From Cryptomeria japonica (taxonomy: Eukaryota > Streptophyta > Pinopsida > Cupressales > Cupressaceae), in assembly GCF_030272615.1 (NCBI RefSeq), contig NC_081406.1:239928422-239992421 (forward strand): DNA of 64,000 nucleotides. Reading direction: 5' to 3'. The notes under the pieces are model-generated. The model was not told the DNA's origin. It was given only the letters and a program-made list of their open reading frames with translations, and did no database searches. A program made the position numbers and the translations under genes. Below, one piece after another: positions 12,087-24,211 of the stretch. The stretch's first letter is position 1. Each line of letters opens with the position of its first letter.

Positions 12087-12588
12087 GATGATGATGCGGC
12101 ATATGTTAAAATGGATATATGAAATTGAAATTATTTCATGTATTCCTTTTCTAAATTATTTCATAAGATCTTAAAAAGGATGTATGAAATTGCAAATTTT
12201 GTTTTAAACCACTAAACAATTAATTTTCTTATGCAACTTCCTTCAAATGCATTGTTAAATCTAATGTAAATCTAATAGGATTATAATCAATTTTGACTCA
12301 CACTTTTATTCTAACATTTAAACAAAATAACACTTAATAAGTATTTGAATTCTAAAAACAAGAAAATATTACCTCAATTATTCAAATTTGATAAAAAAAC
12401 TATGTTCTTCCTCTTTGATGTTGCCAAATGAAAAAAAAGGTGGTGGAGAGCTAATGGAATGTATAAAATAACCTTGCATAAAATGTCAACACCATGCAAA
12501 AAGCATTTTTTTGTCTGATCATGCGTAGAAAGAAGACAAAAAGAGAAAATGTGGGCTTGGATCACTGGTCAAGGGTCCCATATAACCA

Positions 12589-12890
12589 TTTTTTAGTGCA
12601 ACTCATTTGGCTAGTACCAAATATGGTGCTAGCAAAATGACTTCCATTGAAATTTTTTACCTTAAACTAAACACTAACTATATACCCTAAACCATTTTTT
12701 TGTGTAGCTCATTTGGCTAGCGCCAAATGACTTCCATTGAAATTTTTTACCTTTGATAAATTTCTACTCTATACCCTATAACCTTTTTTTTGTGCAGCTC
12801 ATTTCGCTAGCACCAAATATGGTGCTAGCCAAATGACTTCCATTGAAATTTTTTACCCTTTGATAAATTTCTACTCTATACCCTATAGTT
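12589..12890. repeat. Three-copy repeat with an ATTTGGCTAGC..CCAAAT palindrome
   Basis: A unit of CATTTGGCTAGC, CCAAAT and GACTTCCATTGAAATTTTTT recurs near 12600, 12705 and 12793. Copies 1 and 3 carry the longer form with ATGGTGCTAGC, which extends the foldback. It lies upstream of the transposase start; 12087-12588 between them holds no recognised feature. Confidence 0.85.
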
Positions 12891-12899
12891 TGATAGCCA

Positions 12900-14300
12900 C
12901 AACCATAAAAATTAAACCATATGACTCTTTAGGACATAATATGGCATCTTAGGACACCATATGACCCCTTAGGACATAATATGGTTTTGTTATGGGTCGT
13001 ATGGACACCTAAGGGGTCATATGATGTCCTATGGGGCCATAAGACACCATATGACCCCTTAGGTGTCGTTATGGGTTGTATGGTGTCGTAAGGGGTCATA
13101 TGGTGCCCTATGACTCCTTAAGACACCATAAGACCCCCTAGGACACAATAGGGTGTTGTTATGAGTCGTATGGTGTCCTAAGGGGTCATATGGTGTCTTA
13201 TGACCCCTTAGGACACCATATGACCCCTTAGGACACAATATGGTGTCGTTATGGGTCGTATAGACACCTAAGGGGTCATATCATGTCCTATGGGGCCATA
13301 GGACACCATATGACCCCTTAGGTGTCATTATGGGTCGTATGGTGTTGTAAGGGGTCATATGGTGTCCTATGACCCCTTAGGACACCATATGACCCCCTAG
13401 GACACTATAGGGCGTCGTTATGGGTCGTATGGTGTCCTAAGGGGTCATATGGTGTCTTATGACCCCTTAGGACACCATATGACCCCTTATGACACAATAC
13501 GGTGTCATTATGGGTTGTATGGTATCTGACGGGGTCATATGGTGTCCTATGACCCCTTGGGACACCATATGACCCCGTAGGACACAATATGGTGTCGTTA
13601 TGGGTCGTATGGACACCTAAGGGGTCATATGGTGTCCTATGGGGCCATAGGACACCATATAACCCCTTAGGTGTCGTTATGGGTCATATGGTGTTGTAAG
13701 GGGTCATATGGTGTCCTAAGGGGTCATATGGTGTCTTATGACCACTTAGGACACCATATGACCCCCTAGGACACAATAGGGTGTCGGTATGGGTCGTATG
13801 GTGTCATAAGGGGTCATATGGTGTCCTATGACCCCTTAGGACACCATATGACCCCTTAGGACACAATAGGGTGTCATTGTGGGTTGTATGGTGTCGTAAG
13901 GGGTCATATGGTTTCCTATGAGCCTTTAGGACACAATAGGGTGTCGTTATGGGTCGTATGGTGTTCTAAGGGGTCATATGGTGTCCTAAGGGATCATAGG
14001 ACACCATATTACCCCTTATGACACAATATGACCCCTAACAACACCTAAGGGGTCATATGGTGTCCTATGACCCATTAGGACACCATATGGTGTCGTTATG
14101 TGTCCTATGGTGTCCTAAGGGGTCATATGGTGTCCTATGACCACTTAGGACAAAATATGGTGTCGTTATGGGTCCTATGGTAATCGAAGAGGTCATATGG
14201 TGTCCTATGACCCCTTAGGACACCATATGACCCCTTAGGTGTTGTTAGGGGTCATTTTGTGTCCTAAGGGGTCATATGGTGTACTATGACCCCTTAGGAC
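12900..14300. repeat. Foldback array of a 20-bp motif in both orientations
   Basis: GGACACCATATGACCCCTTA and its reverse complement alternate dozens of times over 1.4 kb, with spacers such as GTCGTTATGGGTCGTATGG. Neighbouring opposite copies can form long hairpins. The many ATG (CATATG) sites produce spurious ORFs. The array belongs to the TIR element. Confidence 0.95.
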
Positions 14301-14368
14301 CTAGAGAGAGGAGGGAGTGAGGAAAAAACTAAGGGAAAGAGGTGAGAGAGGGAATTAGATGGGTGTAA

Positions 14369-14455
14369 GGATGAAGAGGGAGATAGCTCGAGGGATAGGA
14401 GAATAAAGGAATTGTGAGAGCTAGAGAGGGGAGGGACAAAGAAGAGTTTGTATCT
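14369..14455 (+). repeat. Internal inverted repeat, left arm
   Basis: An 87-bp purine-rich block starting GGATGAAGAGGGAGATAGCT. It pairs with 15850-15936 with only a few mismatches across a 1.4-kb spacer. Confidence 0.9.
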
Positions 14456-14514
14456 GGGCAAGTGCAAGGTAATGAGTCACAAATTCGCGGAAGTCCGCGC
14501 ATTGGAAAATGCGC

Positions 14515-14790
14515 TCTTATAAACGGGGGCCCGTTTTCAAAAAATGGGGGCCCGTTTGTGCTTCGGGCTCCCGAGCCGAAAGGTAACGGGGGCCCGTTTT
14601 GTTTAAAAACGGGCCCCCGTTTTTCTATAAAACGGGGGCCCGCTTTTAAACAAAACGGGGGCCCGTTTTTTAGAAACGGGGGCCCGTTTCTAAAAACGGG
14701 CCCCCGTTTTGTTTAAAAGCGGGCCCCCATTTCTAAATGGCATTTTTCTTTTTTTTCCACAATCCGCCCTTGTTTGAAAACGGGGGCCCG
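14515..14790. repeat. Cluster of GGGGGCCCG palindromes
   Basis: The self-complementary core ACGGGGGCCCGTTTT or its reverse (ACGGGCCCCCGT) occurs about ten times in 270 bp. It makes a dense GC-rich foldback zone in an AT-rich setting. Apparent ORFs rich in NGGPF across it reflect the repeat. Confidence 0.93.
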
Positions 14791-14879
14791 TTTTGTGGAA
14801 GTTGATTCCACAACCCGCCACTTGGCTCGGGATTAGGCCCGGGATAGGCCTGGGATGGCCACACCTGAGACATGGACCT

Positions 14880-15684
14880 GCAAATTCAAATCTCCATGAA
14901 TGAAAGCACAAATATGAACTTCAGAAATAGTTTACACGCCTCTAATTAGAGAATTTTTATACGAAATTAAAACCCATTTCAGATTATACTGTCTAGATTC
15001 TAAATATGTAAATTTATTTAAAAATTGATTATTTTAACTATTTTTCATTTAATTTATACTAAATCAGGTCCATAAATTTGAAATATTAACTAATTTTGTT
15101 AATTTAATAACTTTTTTATTTTAAAGAATTTTGGAAAAAAAATTATATGTCATCAATCTACACAAAATTCTTTTGTATTTAAAAAAAAAAAAAATCAAAA
15201 AATGTGAAGTTTACATCAAATTATGTGGGTCGTACACGTCAAATTTTTAAAAAGATAATTACGGCAATTAAAAAATTAATTAAAAAAAAATATTAGAAAA
15301 AAAAATACAAAAAAATATGCTCATCAATCTTCAGTGTGTTACAAACCATTTCCCAAAACGGTTTGAGAAAATAATTTTAATTGTGTCAAAAAGTGTGGGT
15401 CGTACACATGCATGGTATGGTTCTGAAACAGGCATTTTTAAAACATAGTTTTCAGAACTCGATTTAAAAAGTTATTTTTTATTATGTGGGTATTAAAATA
15501 AATTATATATTTGGAAACTACACTCAGAGGGCTATCTTTTATATTACTGACTTTTTCCAAGATTCAATCTCTAAGTGTTTCAAAATTTAAGCTCAAATGA
15601 GACAAAATCTGAAAATCAGGGAAAACACTTCCACTTTTTGGCCAAAAAGTGGACTCATCTTCTTGCACTGACCCATCTATTCCA
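14880..15684. other. AT-rich interior of the TIR element
   Basis: No gene recognised. The phrase GTGTGGGTCGTACAC / TGTGGGTCGTACACGTC occurs twice (about 15223 and 15394), embedded in A/T-rich text. Confidence 0.5.
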
Positions 15685-16045
15685 CACTTGGTGCGCACCA
15701 AATAGGGAGAGTGCCAAATGTGTACATAGAAACCCCCATCTCACCTCTCCCTTCTTTATCTCCCTTCCCTCGTAGTTCCATCTCTCTCTATGAACTAGAT
15801 CTCATATTCTCTCTCTCCCCTTACCTCTTCTCGGGCTCTTCATTCTTATAGATACATACTCTTCTTTGTCCCTCCCCTTTCTAGCTCTCACAATTCCCTT
15901 ATTCTGCTATCCCTCGAGCTATCTCCCTCTTCATCCATATTTGGCATGCGCCAAATGGAATATCCATTAATCACATTTGGCGCATGCTAAATAGGGCGAG
16001 CACCATATTTGGCGCATGCCAAATAGGGTGCCCGCCAAATGTCCC
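15685..16045. repeat. Palindromic repeats around TTTGGCGCATGCCAAA and TTGGTGCGCACCAA
   Basis: TTGGTGCGCACCAA at about 15688 is followed by three copies of a (C/A)ATTTGGCGCATGCCAAAT-type palindrome at about 15939, 15978 and 16005. These mirror the TTGGTGTGCACACCAA palindrome just inside the left TIR. Confidence 0.85.
15850..15936 (-). repeat. Internal inverted repeat, right arm
   Basis: The reverse complement of 14369-14455, reading AGATACATACTCTTCTTTGT from its left edge. Confidence 0.9.
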
Positions 16046-16879
16046 TCTTTGGGAAACACCAAACCTATGGTTTGGATTTTCCTTAGGCATCCAACCCAAA
16101 GGTTTGGACAACCATTTCAGGCTAGAGACATGTTTTTGTCAGAACATTGAAAATTTTGACATATTTTTGGTCGTGCTCTCCATTAGGTTTGCACGTGTTT
16201 TAATGAAGTTAAAAAAAAATACTGTGGTAAACTTGAGCTCCCTCTTAGCTATCTAAAAATGTAATTTATTTCAAATTTTGATTTCATTAAGTCTTTCATC
16301 TATAATTTCTTTTCTTAGTGTGTCCATTTTTTGTCAAAAACCAACATGCACTATTTTGGGTCTAGATTTTTACACGTTCATCAGATTTTGAAAAAAATTA
16401 CATTTTTAGAAACTAGAGTCCATTCTACACAATTTAAAAAAAACAGTTTTGATTTTTGATTTGTTTTCAATGATTTTAGGGGGGAGCATGCTCAAATTTC
16501 TGTTTTTCAGGATGTGTCCACTTCGAAAATTAGTAAAAAATCATATACTCATTAAAAAATTAGCTGAAAATTCTGGCATAAACTTCAAGGTGTTAGCTAA
16601 TTTCTCACAGAAGAGATTTTAAAAATTCAAAAAAAATGTTAACATTTTAGGGGGGCCACAACAGACACTATGTTATGTTTTTTGTATAAAAATAGGACCA
16701 CTTTTTGTGGCCCCCCTCTTTGAAGCCCTTAATCTCCACCATTTTCAAAAAAATTTAGTAGTTTAGAAAGTAGACTCGAAGCACTCTAACTCTTGTTCTT
16801 GTTGCATCTTCAAATTTGGAGTGTAACTAATTTGTCATTGAAGTTTAGACTTTGCTGATTTCAGAAAAAAAAAGTGGCA
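16046..16879. other. Subterminal region of the TIR element
   Basis: AT-rich text with no recognised ORF. A GGGGGGCCAC stretch near 16651 has a partner GTGGCCCCCC near 16708, a further small foldback close to the right end. Confidence 0.5.
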
Positions 16880-16922
16880 TCTTAAGACCCACTTTTGGTA
16901 CCACAACTTGGTGCACATACCC
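16880..16922 (-). repeat. Right terminal inverted repeat
   Basis: The reverse complement starts GGGTATGTGCACC, with AAGTTGTGGTACCAAAA following. It matches the left TIR. TTAA follows at 16923-16926. Confidence 0.88.
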
Positions 16923-16926
16923 TTAA

Positions 16927-19160
16927 TATAATTATTTAGTGGCTTTGCCACTTTTATCAAAAAAAATAAATTATAATTTTATAGTCGATAATTATGGATA
17001 TATTTACTTTGTTTAATTCAAAATTTAAAATATATAGATAAGGTATCTTAGTATAATCAAATTTACAATTTTAATAAATATTTGATATTGAACACTAACA
17101 TAATAAATTTGATCAAATATAAAATATTCGAGCATTAAAATATTAAATTTCATAATATCATGATTAAATATTTTGAATGACTCTTGGGATCCATCACTAG
17201 ATGTATGAGATAGATTAGAGTAAGAGTGATCATGCTAAATGTTAATGTAAAAAATTATTGCACAACCAAATCTAAATGTAATAATACATAACGTTATGAC
17301 AGATAATTTAAGATGAAATAGCTATTTAAAATGTTCTTATTTAAATTAACAATTTCATTTATATAAAAAATCTATAAATTATTTAATTTTTTATAGATGC
17401 TATAGATTAATATTATAGTAGGTAATATTTAACTATTAGTCAATATCATGTCAACTTTAATTTTTAAATATCTATAGATTTAATTTTTATGATGTGTTAT
17501 TAAAAATTATTATATGTTACATATATTTGATTCAAATTTTGTAGGTACTTCTCATCCAAGATTAAATTTTGAAAATGAAAAGCAACAAAGAGAATATCAT
17601 AGAGAATATGCCTAAACTGTATGACCATTTTAAATAGATCACATTCAATTGACCTCGAAAGTAGATGTATTTACTATAATGGATGCAACTTCTTCCCCAA
17701 GATATGGAAATGCTATGATATAACTTGTATATCAATCTATGACTCTTAAAATTTGTTTGAATAAACAAATATTGTGTTTAATGTTCTTTGTTCATATTAC
17801 ATTTGAGATTAGTTAGTGAATTATGAATTCCATGGGCTATTACCTACAAATATAATACTATTGTTGGTAATATCGACCATGGAATAAGTTGTTCATAGTG
17901 AAATTTTTAATTTGGTATGTAATGGAGCTATGCAAAAAACACAAAAAAGTGGACTTCTAAAAAGAGGTCATAGAAATTCATGTTTAATAGATGTATAAAT
18001 ATATGATAAATGAATATACCTTTTAAACATATTTTAAAATTGCTAAAGTTTATTTTTATATGAGAGAAAATAGTCAATAATAAAAATTCCACATATGTGT
18101 TTCCAAATTTCTCTTTCATATACATTTTGGTATGGTTCTACTTTTCCTTTTTAACTATTTATCTCTTGAAAAAAATCTCCAAATTGAAATTGATGGAATC
18201 TCAGTATTTTTTGTTATGTCAAACCTTGTAAGGATGTTTTTGATTAAGATAAATGGGTTTTACAGGGACCTAAAACTCAAAGCTAGAGAGAGATACAAGC
18301 CTAGTAAGGATGTTAAGTTAATGACTTATAATCGATATTTTGTTTAATGACCTATAATAGATAATTTGCTTAAAAATTAGACTTGTAGCTCATTTTTAAG
18401 CACCAAATTCAAATGTATTAATATGTAATGACCTATTAAACCCTCCTATAATGAGATTTATTGAATGAGTGTGTTGGATAAAATGATGAAAAATAATCAT
18501 TTTATCCCAACCCGTAATAAATTACATAAACAAAAACACACACAACAGGATTTGGATAAGAAAGGAAAAGGGGGCCAATAGGATAGTTTAAATTTAAGTG
18601 AATTGAGTTCATAGTTATGAGGATAACCCCACGATTTTGGACTTGATCTAGGATAAAATAGATGAAATATATTATGAGAAACACAAATATTTGGAATTAA
18701 TGCATATATTATTGATAATAGATTGATAGATCAAATGTATAGGAACATGTGTGCATAAAAGTAGGTTGTTAATAAGCATAGGATCCTATGCAAATAAAGA
18801 TGAGGCAAAATCTATGTAAATGTGTTTCAGTCTACATTAGAGTATTGGCATTTGTCATCCTACACATGTATCAAGACATTGTTCAAAAATAAGAACAAAA
18901 TTGAATGAAAAAAAAGATATTTTTTCATGCTTACAATTATATAGAAAAATAAAAATATTGAAATAATTAAAGATAAAGTTCAAATTTTCATATGACAGTA
19001 AATCTAATATATATCTTTAATCTAAATCATTAGCTCCATAAATTATATAAAAAATTAAACTCAACCTATACATATACTTTAAATACATTAATATACATTA
19101 ATTAAACTCAATTAAAATTTGAACTTTACAATTACAGATATATATTTTTTGTCGGTAATA
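16927..19160. other. AT-rich intergenic DNA
   Basis: Strongly AT-rich. Short ORFs show no recognisable domain or repeat. No RNA gene seen. Confidence 0.6.
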
Positions 19161-19169
19161 TTGAGTATT

Positions 19170-20750
19170 TTATTCCAATATCGGGATTTGAACTAGCCTG
19201 AACCAAGTAGGGCTACAATTAGGGAGCCACCTCCCCAGAAATATCTCCTCCATAATGTGCAGAAGAGGTACAATGAATATTGCCCCCCTTTCCCCACTTA
19301 TCCTTTTTTTGTTTAACCTAACTTCTATACATTCATCCGCTCTCGCATTCTCCATTAGCTTCAGATTTGGAACCCCCACACCATCCATCTCCCTATTAAC
19401 CTGGTACTTCTGCTCAAATTGATGCCCATCAATCTTCCCTATGACACCTACCCCTAGAGAGCCAAAATAAGCCCTCATCATCACAACAACCCTTTACCGT
19501 CTAGATTAGATCTATCACCCAAATGAGATGGTCCCTTCACCACAACTTCTAATCTTTGAGCCAAAACATGGTCAATGTTTACTGGATCTGAACCGAAATC
19601 AGCTTTAGGTTCCTTTTCATTTGTGTCTTTGATCAAATCCCCCAAATCCTAAGATATTCTCGAATTCTTCTCCTCCTTATTCACTGTATAAAATTGAGGG
19701 GTAACCTCTTTCCACCAAGATGCTAGTTGCTCCACCCTGCACCTATTACGTGCCTCCACATTATGTCCAATATTAAAACATATTTTGCACCTAAAGGGAA
19801 CCCCCTCATAATCCATAGGCTGAATCAAATTGCTTTTTAAGCGAGTAATAGAAATCTCTAAACGAAGTTCCTTATAAATGCCCATCTCAACCAATAATCA
19901 AGCAAAGGTAGTGTGTGACAAACTCAAAGAACCTTCACCAGACATTAAAAACTTACCGGAAGAGTTCCCAAAATATTCAAAACAAGAGTCAAACTAGAAT
20001 TGCATTGGAAGATTTTGAAGCAGACCACAATAGGAGTATAATCAAAATATTTTGACATTGGATTGAAAGATGGATGTCAGGGTTTCAACACCAGCAAATT
20101 ACTTTCCTCCTAGTACTATTGATTGTACCCAAGGATTTTATTCTTATTGACCTCATTTTGGAAAATAACAATGAAAGACCCTTGAGCATGTGGGTAAATC
20201 TACACACAGTCATCCACAATAGGTTCAGAGTGAACATAGATCCACTTATGGAGATCCCCATGGCTCGACCAGGGTCCTTTGAAATACCCAATAAGCCCTA
20301 AGTCGGCAAAAACCCTCTCATTATTATCAACTTCCTTCTCTATCTCCTCTATCAAATTAACAATAACCGACTTAGATGTAGGTGCCAAATTCAAAACAAA
20401 GGGACTCTATTTCTCCTACGCAAGGGGCATTGAATCTCGAGTAGTCAATGAATGAAAATACCTCCAATCCAAAACACCATGATACCTAGCACCTAGGTTA
20501 GATCCAATCTAGGAATGACTCCTATGTCTACACTCTGCAACATCACCATCAGAAAAAGAACCCTAGTGTCATTTGGGTGCAGAAGTAGATACAAATTGAT
20601 TAGATCCCCCTTCACTGTAGAGACCCAATTCTTAGCACCCCTGCGAGGAAAATTTCTAGCACCAAAAGTCTCCCCTAAAGAAACCCTAGGTTACGAAGCT
20701 ATTCGTTGTGCCATCTCCCAACTCGAATTACACAATGACAGATATTAAAA
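19170..20750 (-). pseudogene. Degenerate LINE (L1-type) ORF1 with zinc knuckle
   Basis: Read on the minus strand, pieces in shifting frames give IGYFKGPWSSHGDLHKWIYV (about 20290-20230), then FGNSSGKFL..SLSLSHTTFA..LLVEMGIYKELRLEISI, then MDYEGVPFRCKICFNIGHNV (about 19818-19750). This order matches the plant LINE ORF1 region with a DUF4283-like RNA-binding domain followed by a CCHC zinc knuckle. The knuckle starts C-x2-C-x4-H, but its last Cys position is disturbed (EARNRC). ORF1 protein coats LINE RNA for retrotransposition. Several stops and frameshifts separate the pieces, and no endonuclease or reverse transcriptase follows, so this is a truncated fossil. Family identification is reasonable, exact limits are not. 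Confidence 0.68.
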
Positions 20751-21065
20751 ATATGAAAACATTAGATTAAATAATGTTTTAATTAAAAAATAAATAAATT
20801 ATAGTTTAAAATTAATTGTTAATATATTAAATAAATATATTATAATTAAGAATGTAAATAAAATTGAATAATTGTTATAATAAAAGCATTATTTTTTAAA
20901 TCAACAAAACAACTTTTATATAAATTTTTTCACTTAAAAAAAATAACTTCTCATGAAAATAATTATAAACCATAATTAAAAAAAACTCATTAGAACAACT
21001 CATTTTCATTTTTTTAATGTCACTTCATATTTCACCTAGTTCAAACTTATATTTAAGCCGATAGG

Positions 21066-21310
21066 CTTTTAGTGGGAGAAAGCCGTCGGAAAAGTGTAAG
21101 ACATTCCGGCGACCGCAAAAATGTCTTGCCGACAGTGTTCTCCCTCTGGTGCGTACGTGTTCATTGTTTGGCCCGCATGGTGGCATGTGCCTCTCTTGCA
21201 GTCGTCTCCGTGCATGCGCTCTATTTTTGAAGTGAGGCTATCTTTAATGATTTCATCCCTGAGGTTGTTCATGAATGTTGACGTTCATTATGATCACTTG
21301 CAACCCTAAA
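21066..21310 (+). repeat. Boundary module B, copy 1
   Basis: About 240 bp beginning TTTTAGTGGGAGAAAGC and ending with GTTGACGTTCATTATG. It is repeated in the same orientation at 23862-24105, and its end occurs inverted near 33240-33300. It is relatively GC-rich (GGCGACC, CCGACAG). Confidence 0.88.
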
Positions 21311-23590
21311 GTCTAATTTGTTTTGTTGTTGTCGACAATATTTCGCTCTGCATTTTTTGGTTTGCATATTTTCACATAAGGTTGTTAGGTTTTTCTCTAG
21401 TTGTGACTGTTTTATTAGGCTTTGTTGTGAGCTTCATGCCATGAATGGTTTGAAGTTGCAAGGTAAGGTTCCATTTTATTTAAATTTGTTTTTGTTTTGT
21501 AATGCACTTTTTTTAAAGTCTGCTTATTTTCTCCTTTCGTGTGCTTGCAAGGTCGTTGCTTTGTTTTTGTTGTTTAACTATTTGTGGGCATCACTACTTC
21601 CTGTTTACAAGGAATTTTCAAGGGTGCTTTGTGAGTTTCATGTTGTGAATGGTTTGAATTTGCAAGGTAAGTTCTAGTTTTAGTTAGATTCTTTTTTGTT
21701 TTGTAATGCATTTTTTTTATAGTCTGCTTATTTTCTCCTTCCGTGTGCTTGCAGGGTTGTTGCTTTGTTTATGTTGTTTAACTATTTGTGGGCATGGCTA
21801 CTTCCAATTTACAAGGCATTTTCATGGGTGCTTTGTGAGTTTCATTTCGTGAATGGTTTGAATTTGCAAGGTAAGTTCTGGTTTTATTTAGATTCTTTTT
21901 TGTTTTATAATGCCATTTTTTATAGTTTGCTTATTTTCTCCTTCCGTGTGCTTGCAAGGTTGTTGCTTTGTTCATGTTGTTTAATTGTTTGTGGACGTGG
22001 CTACTTCCAGTTTACAAGGCATTTTCAAGGCTGCTTTGTGAGTTTCATGTCATGAATGGTTTGAATTTGCAAGGTAGGTTTGGCCACTTGCAACTCTAAA
22101 ATCTAATTTGTTTTGTTATTGTCAGTAATATTTCGCTCTGCAAATTCTTGCATAAGGTTGTATATAGTCGTCGAGTTAGGTTTTGTTCTGGTTCTGTCTG
22201 TTTTATTGGGTTATTTAATTTTTTTTTGTTTTGTAATCAATTCAATTTATAGTCTACTTATTTTCTCCTTCTGTGTGCTTGCAGGGTTGTTACTTTGTTT
22301 ATGTTGTTTAACTATTCCTGGCTGTGACTACTTCCAGTTTGCAAGGGATTTTCGATGCTGCTTTGTGAGTTTCACACCGTGAATGGTTGGAATTTGCAAG
22401 GTAAGTTTTGGTTTTATTTAGATTCTTTATGGCCGCTTGGAACCCTAAAATCTAATTTGTTTTGTTGTTGTCAGCAATATTTCGGTCTGCAAATTTTGGC
22501 ATAAGGTTACATATAGTCATCGAGTTAGGTTGTGTTCTAGTTGTGACTATTTTATTGGGCTCCTTTGTGAGCTTCATGCCATGAATGGTTTGAATTTTTA
22601 AGGTAAGCTTTGGTTTTATTTAAAATTTTTTTTGTTTTGTAATGCATTTTTTTTATAGTCTGCTTATTTTCTCCTTCTGTGTGCTTGCAGGGTTGTTGCT
22701 TTGTTTATGTTGTTTAACTATTTATGGGTGTGACTACTTCCAGTCTGCAAGGCATTTTAGCATAGCTTTGGATATAGTTGTCAAGTTAGGTTCTCTTGTG
22801 GCTCTGAGTGAACGGTTTGAATTTGTAAGGTAAGTTCTGGTTTTACTTAGATTCTTTTTTGTTTTCTAATGCATTTTTTTATAGTTTGCTTATTTTCCGG
22901 TTTGTTGTGCTTGCAAGGTTGGTACTTTGTGCATTTTGTTGTAGGTTAAAAGGGTTTTAGTTGGGTTTTGCATTTTGCAGATATTTATTGATTTAAGTTT
23001 CTCACTTTGTTTTAATCTTTTCATCCCAGGTGATGTGTACCAATGCGGACTATTTTGTTGGGGTTGTTTCTGAGGTTCTCACTGTGAATTGTTTTACTTT
23101 GTCAGGTACTTGTTTAATTTATATTTAAATTTTCAAAATTCGTAATGCATTATTTGATACCATCCTTATTTTTGCCCGTGGTGTGCTTGCAGGGCTATTA
23201 TTTTGGTTATGTTGTTTAACTATTTGTGGACGTGATTACTTTTAGTCTGCAATGTCTCTATTCACTTTGATAGGTATTTATCTTTTGACCATTTTGTTGC
23301 TGATTAAATTCTAGTCTATGTTAAAAGAATTTTAGTTTGGTTTTGGATTCTGCAGATACTTTTATTGTCTACACTAATGCTAACGTTCTTTATGGCTTCT
23401 TGCAACCGTAAAATATAATTTGTTTTGCTCTTCTCAAGAATATTTTGCTGTGAAAATTTTCACCGAATGTTCATTGTTCAATTTCAAGTTTTTAAAATTT
23501 GTAGTGCATTATTTTATAGGGTGCTCTATTTTTTCGCATCGTGTACTTGCAAGGTTGTTACTTTGTTTATGTTATTTAATTGTTTGTTGT
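21310..23590 (+). repeat. Array of about 180-220-bp units carrying splice-like signals
   Basis: Each unit contains TTGCAAGGTAAGTT (donor-like), then TTTTGTAATGCATTTTTT, GTGTGCTTGCAGGGTTGTT (acceptor-like), GCTTTGTTTATGTTGTTTAA and CTACTTCCAGTTTACAAGGC. Copies differ in length and are degenerate. The same units occur reversed at 24150-24700 and 32285-33440, and again forward at 42700-43830, on both sides of Helitron protein remnants. Short ORFs across the array (LLCLCCLTI..CDYFQ) simply repeat the unit. It is probably noncoding structure of a Helitron-like or composite element. Confidence 0.82.
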
Positions 23591-23800
23591 CTTCACTACA
23601 TACATATATGCATAGGCATGTATTCATGTATATAAATACACACATGAACGCATATATATGGATGTATATGTATATACACATGACACCTCCTTACTTTGAC
23701 GGGTACTATATGTACATATACATGTGTGCATATATGTATATATATGTATTTATAGGTATGTATACATTTATATAAATACACACATGTACATACTTCTATA

Positions 23801-23836
<36 letters not shown>
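23590..23836. repeat. TATG/CATA-rich low-complexity DNA ending in (CA)n
   Basis: Mixed ATGTATAT/ACATATA repeats, then about 15 CA dinucleotides at 23803-23833. Confidence 0.93.
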
Positions 23837-23844
<8 letters not shown>

Positions 23845-23861
23845 ACTCTATTCTGAAGTAG

Positions 23862-24105
23862 GGTTTTAGTGGGAGAAAGCTGCCAGAAAAGTGCAAGACA
23901 TTCCACCAACAGCCGAAATGTCTTGCTGCTAGCATTCTCCCTTTGGTTTGGCATGTTCATTACCCGGCCTATGTGGTGACGTGTGCCTTGCTTGTGGTTA
24001 TCTCCATGTGTGTGCTTTGTTTTCGAAGCAATGTTGTCTTTAATGATTTTGTCCCCAAGGTTGTGCACAAATGTCGACGTTCTTTATGTGTACACCTATA
24101 TGAAT
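23862..24105 (+). repeat. Boundary module B, copy 2
   Basis: A diverged direct copy of 21066-21310, sharing TTTTAGTGGGAGAAAGC at the start and CGACGTTCTTTAT at the end. Confidence 0.88.
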
Positions 24106-24211
24106 ATAAGCCTTTTAATAGCGCCATTCTAAACTTTGTAGCATTTATATATAGAAATGTGGTTTGCACTCTAAAAGTAGTCATGTCCACAAATAGTTAA
24201 ACAACATAAAC

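Larger units (their letters stand above)
2147..16922. mobile_element. 14.8 kb TIR-bounded DNA transposon flanked by TTAA
   Basis: The two ends are inverted copies. The left end starts GGGTATATGCA and the right end, reverse-complemented, starts GGGTATGTGCA. Both then run AAGTTGTGGTACCAAAA, with 3 mismatches in the first 30 positions. TTAA sits immediately outside each end (2143-2146 and 16923-16926). The flanking TATATTAA is itself palindromic, so the duplicated target could be TTAA, TATA or TA. Inside are a transposase-like gene (- strand), a spliced accessory gene (+ strand), a 359-bp tandem array and several palindromic arrays. Known TTAA-duplicating superfamilies include piggyBac, Kolobok and Sola3. 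I cannot assign this element to one from sequence reading alone. Both genes carry stops, so this copy is not autonomous now. Confidence 0.85.

Noticed and set aside
12900..14300. Foldback array as a CRISPR-like array
   Set aside because: Plant nuclear context, alternating orientations and no unique spacers.
14414..14911. ORFs with repeated NGGPF peptides
   Set aside because: They are produced by the GGGGGCCC palindromes in either strand; no independent coding support.
21318..22833. Short hydrophobic ORFs (LLCLCCLTI..) as membrane proteins
   Set aside because: They recur once per repeat unit and contain splice-like sites; repeat translation explains them.
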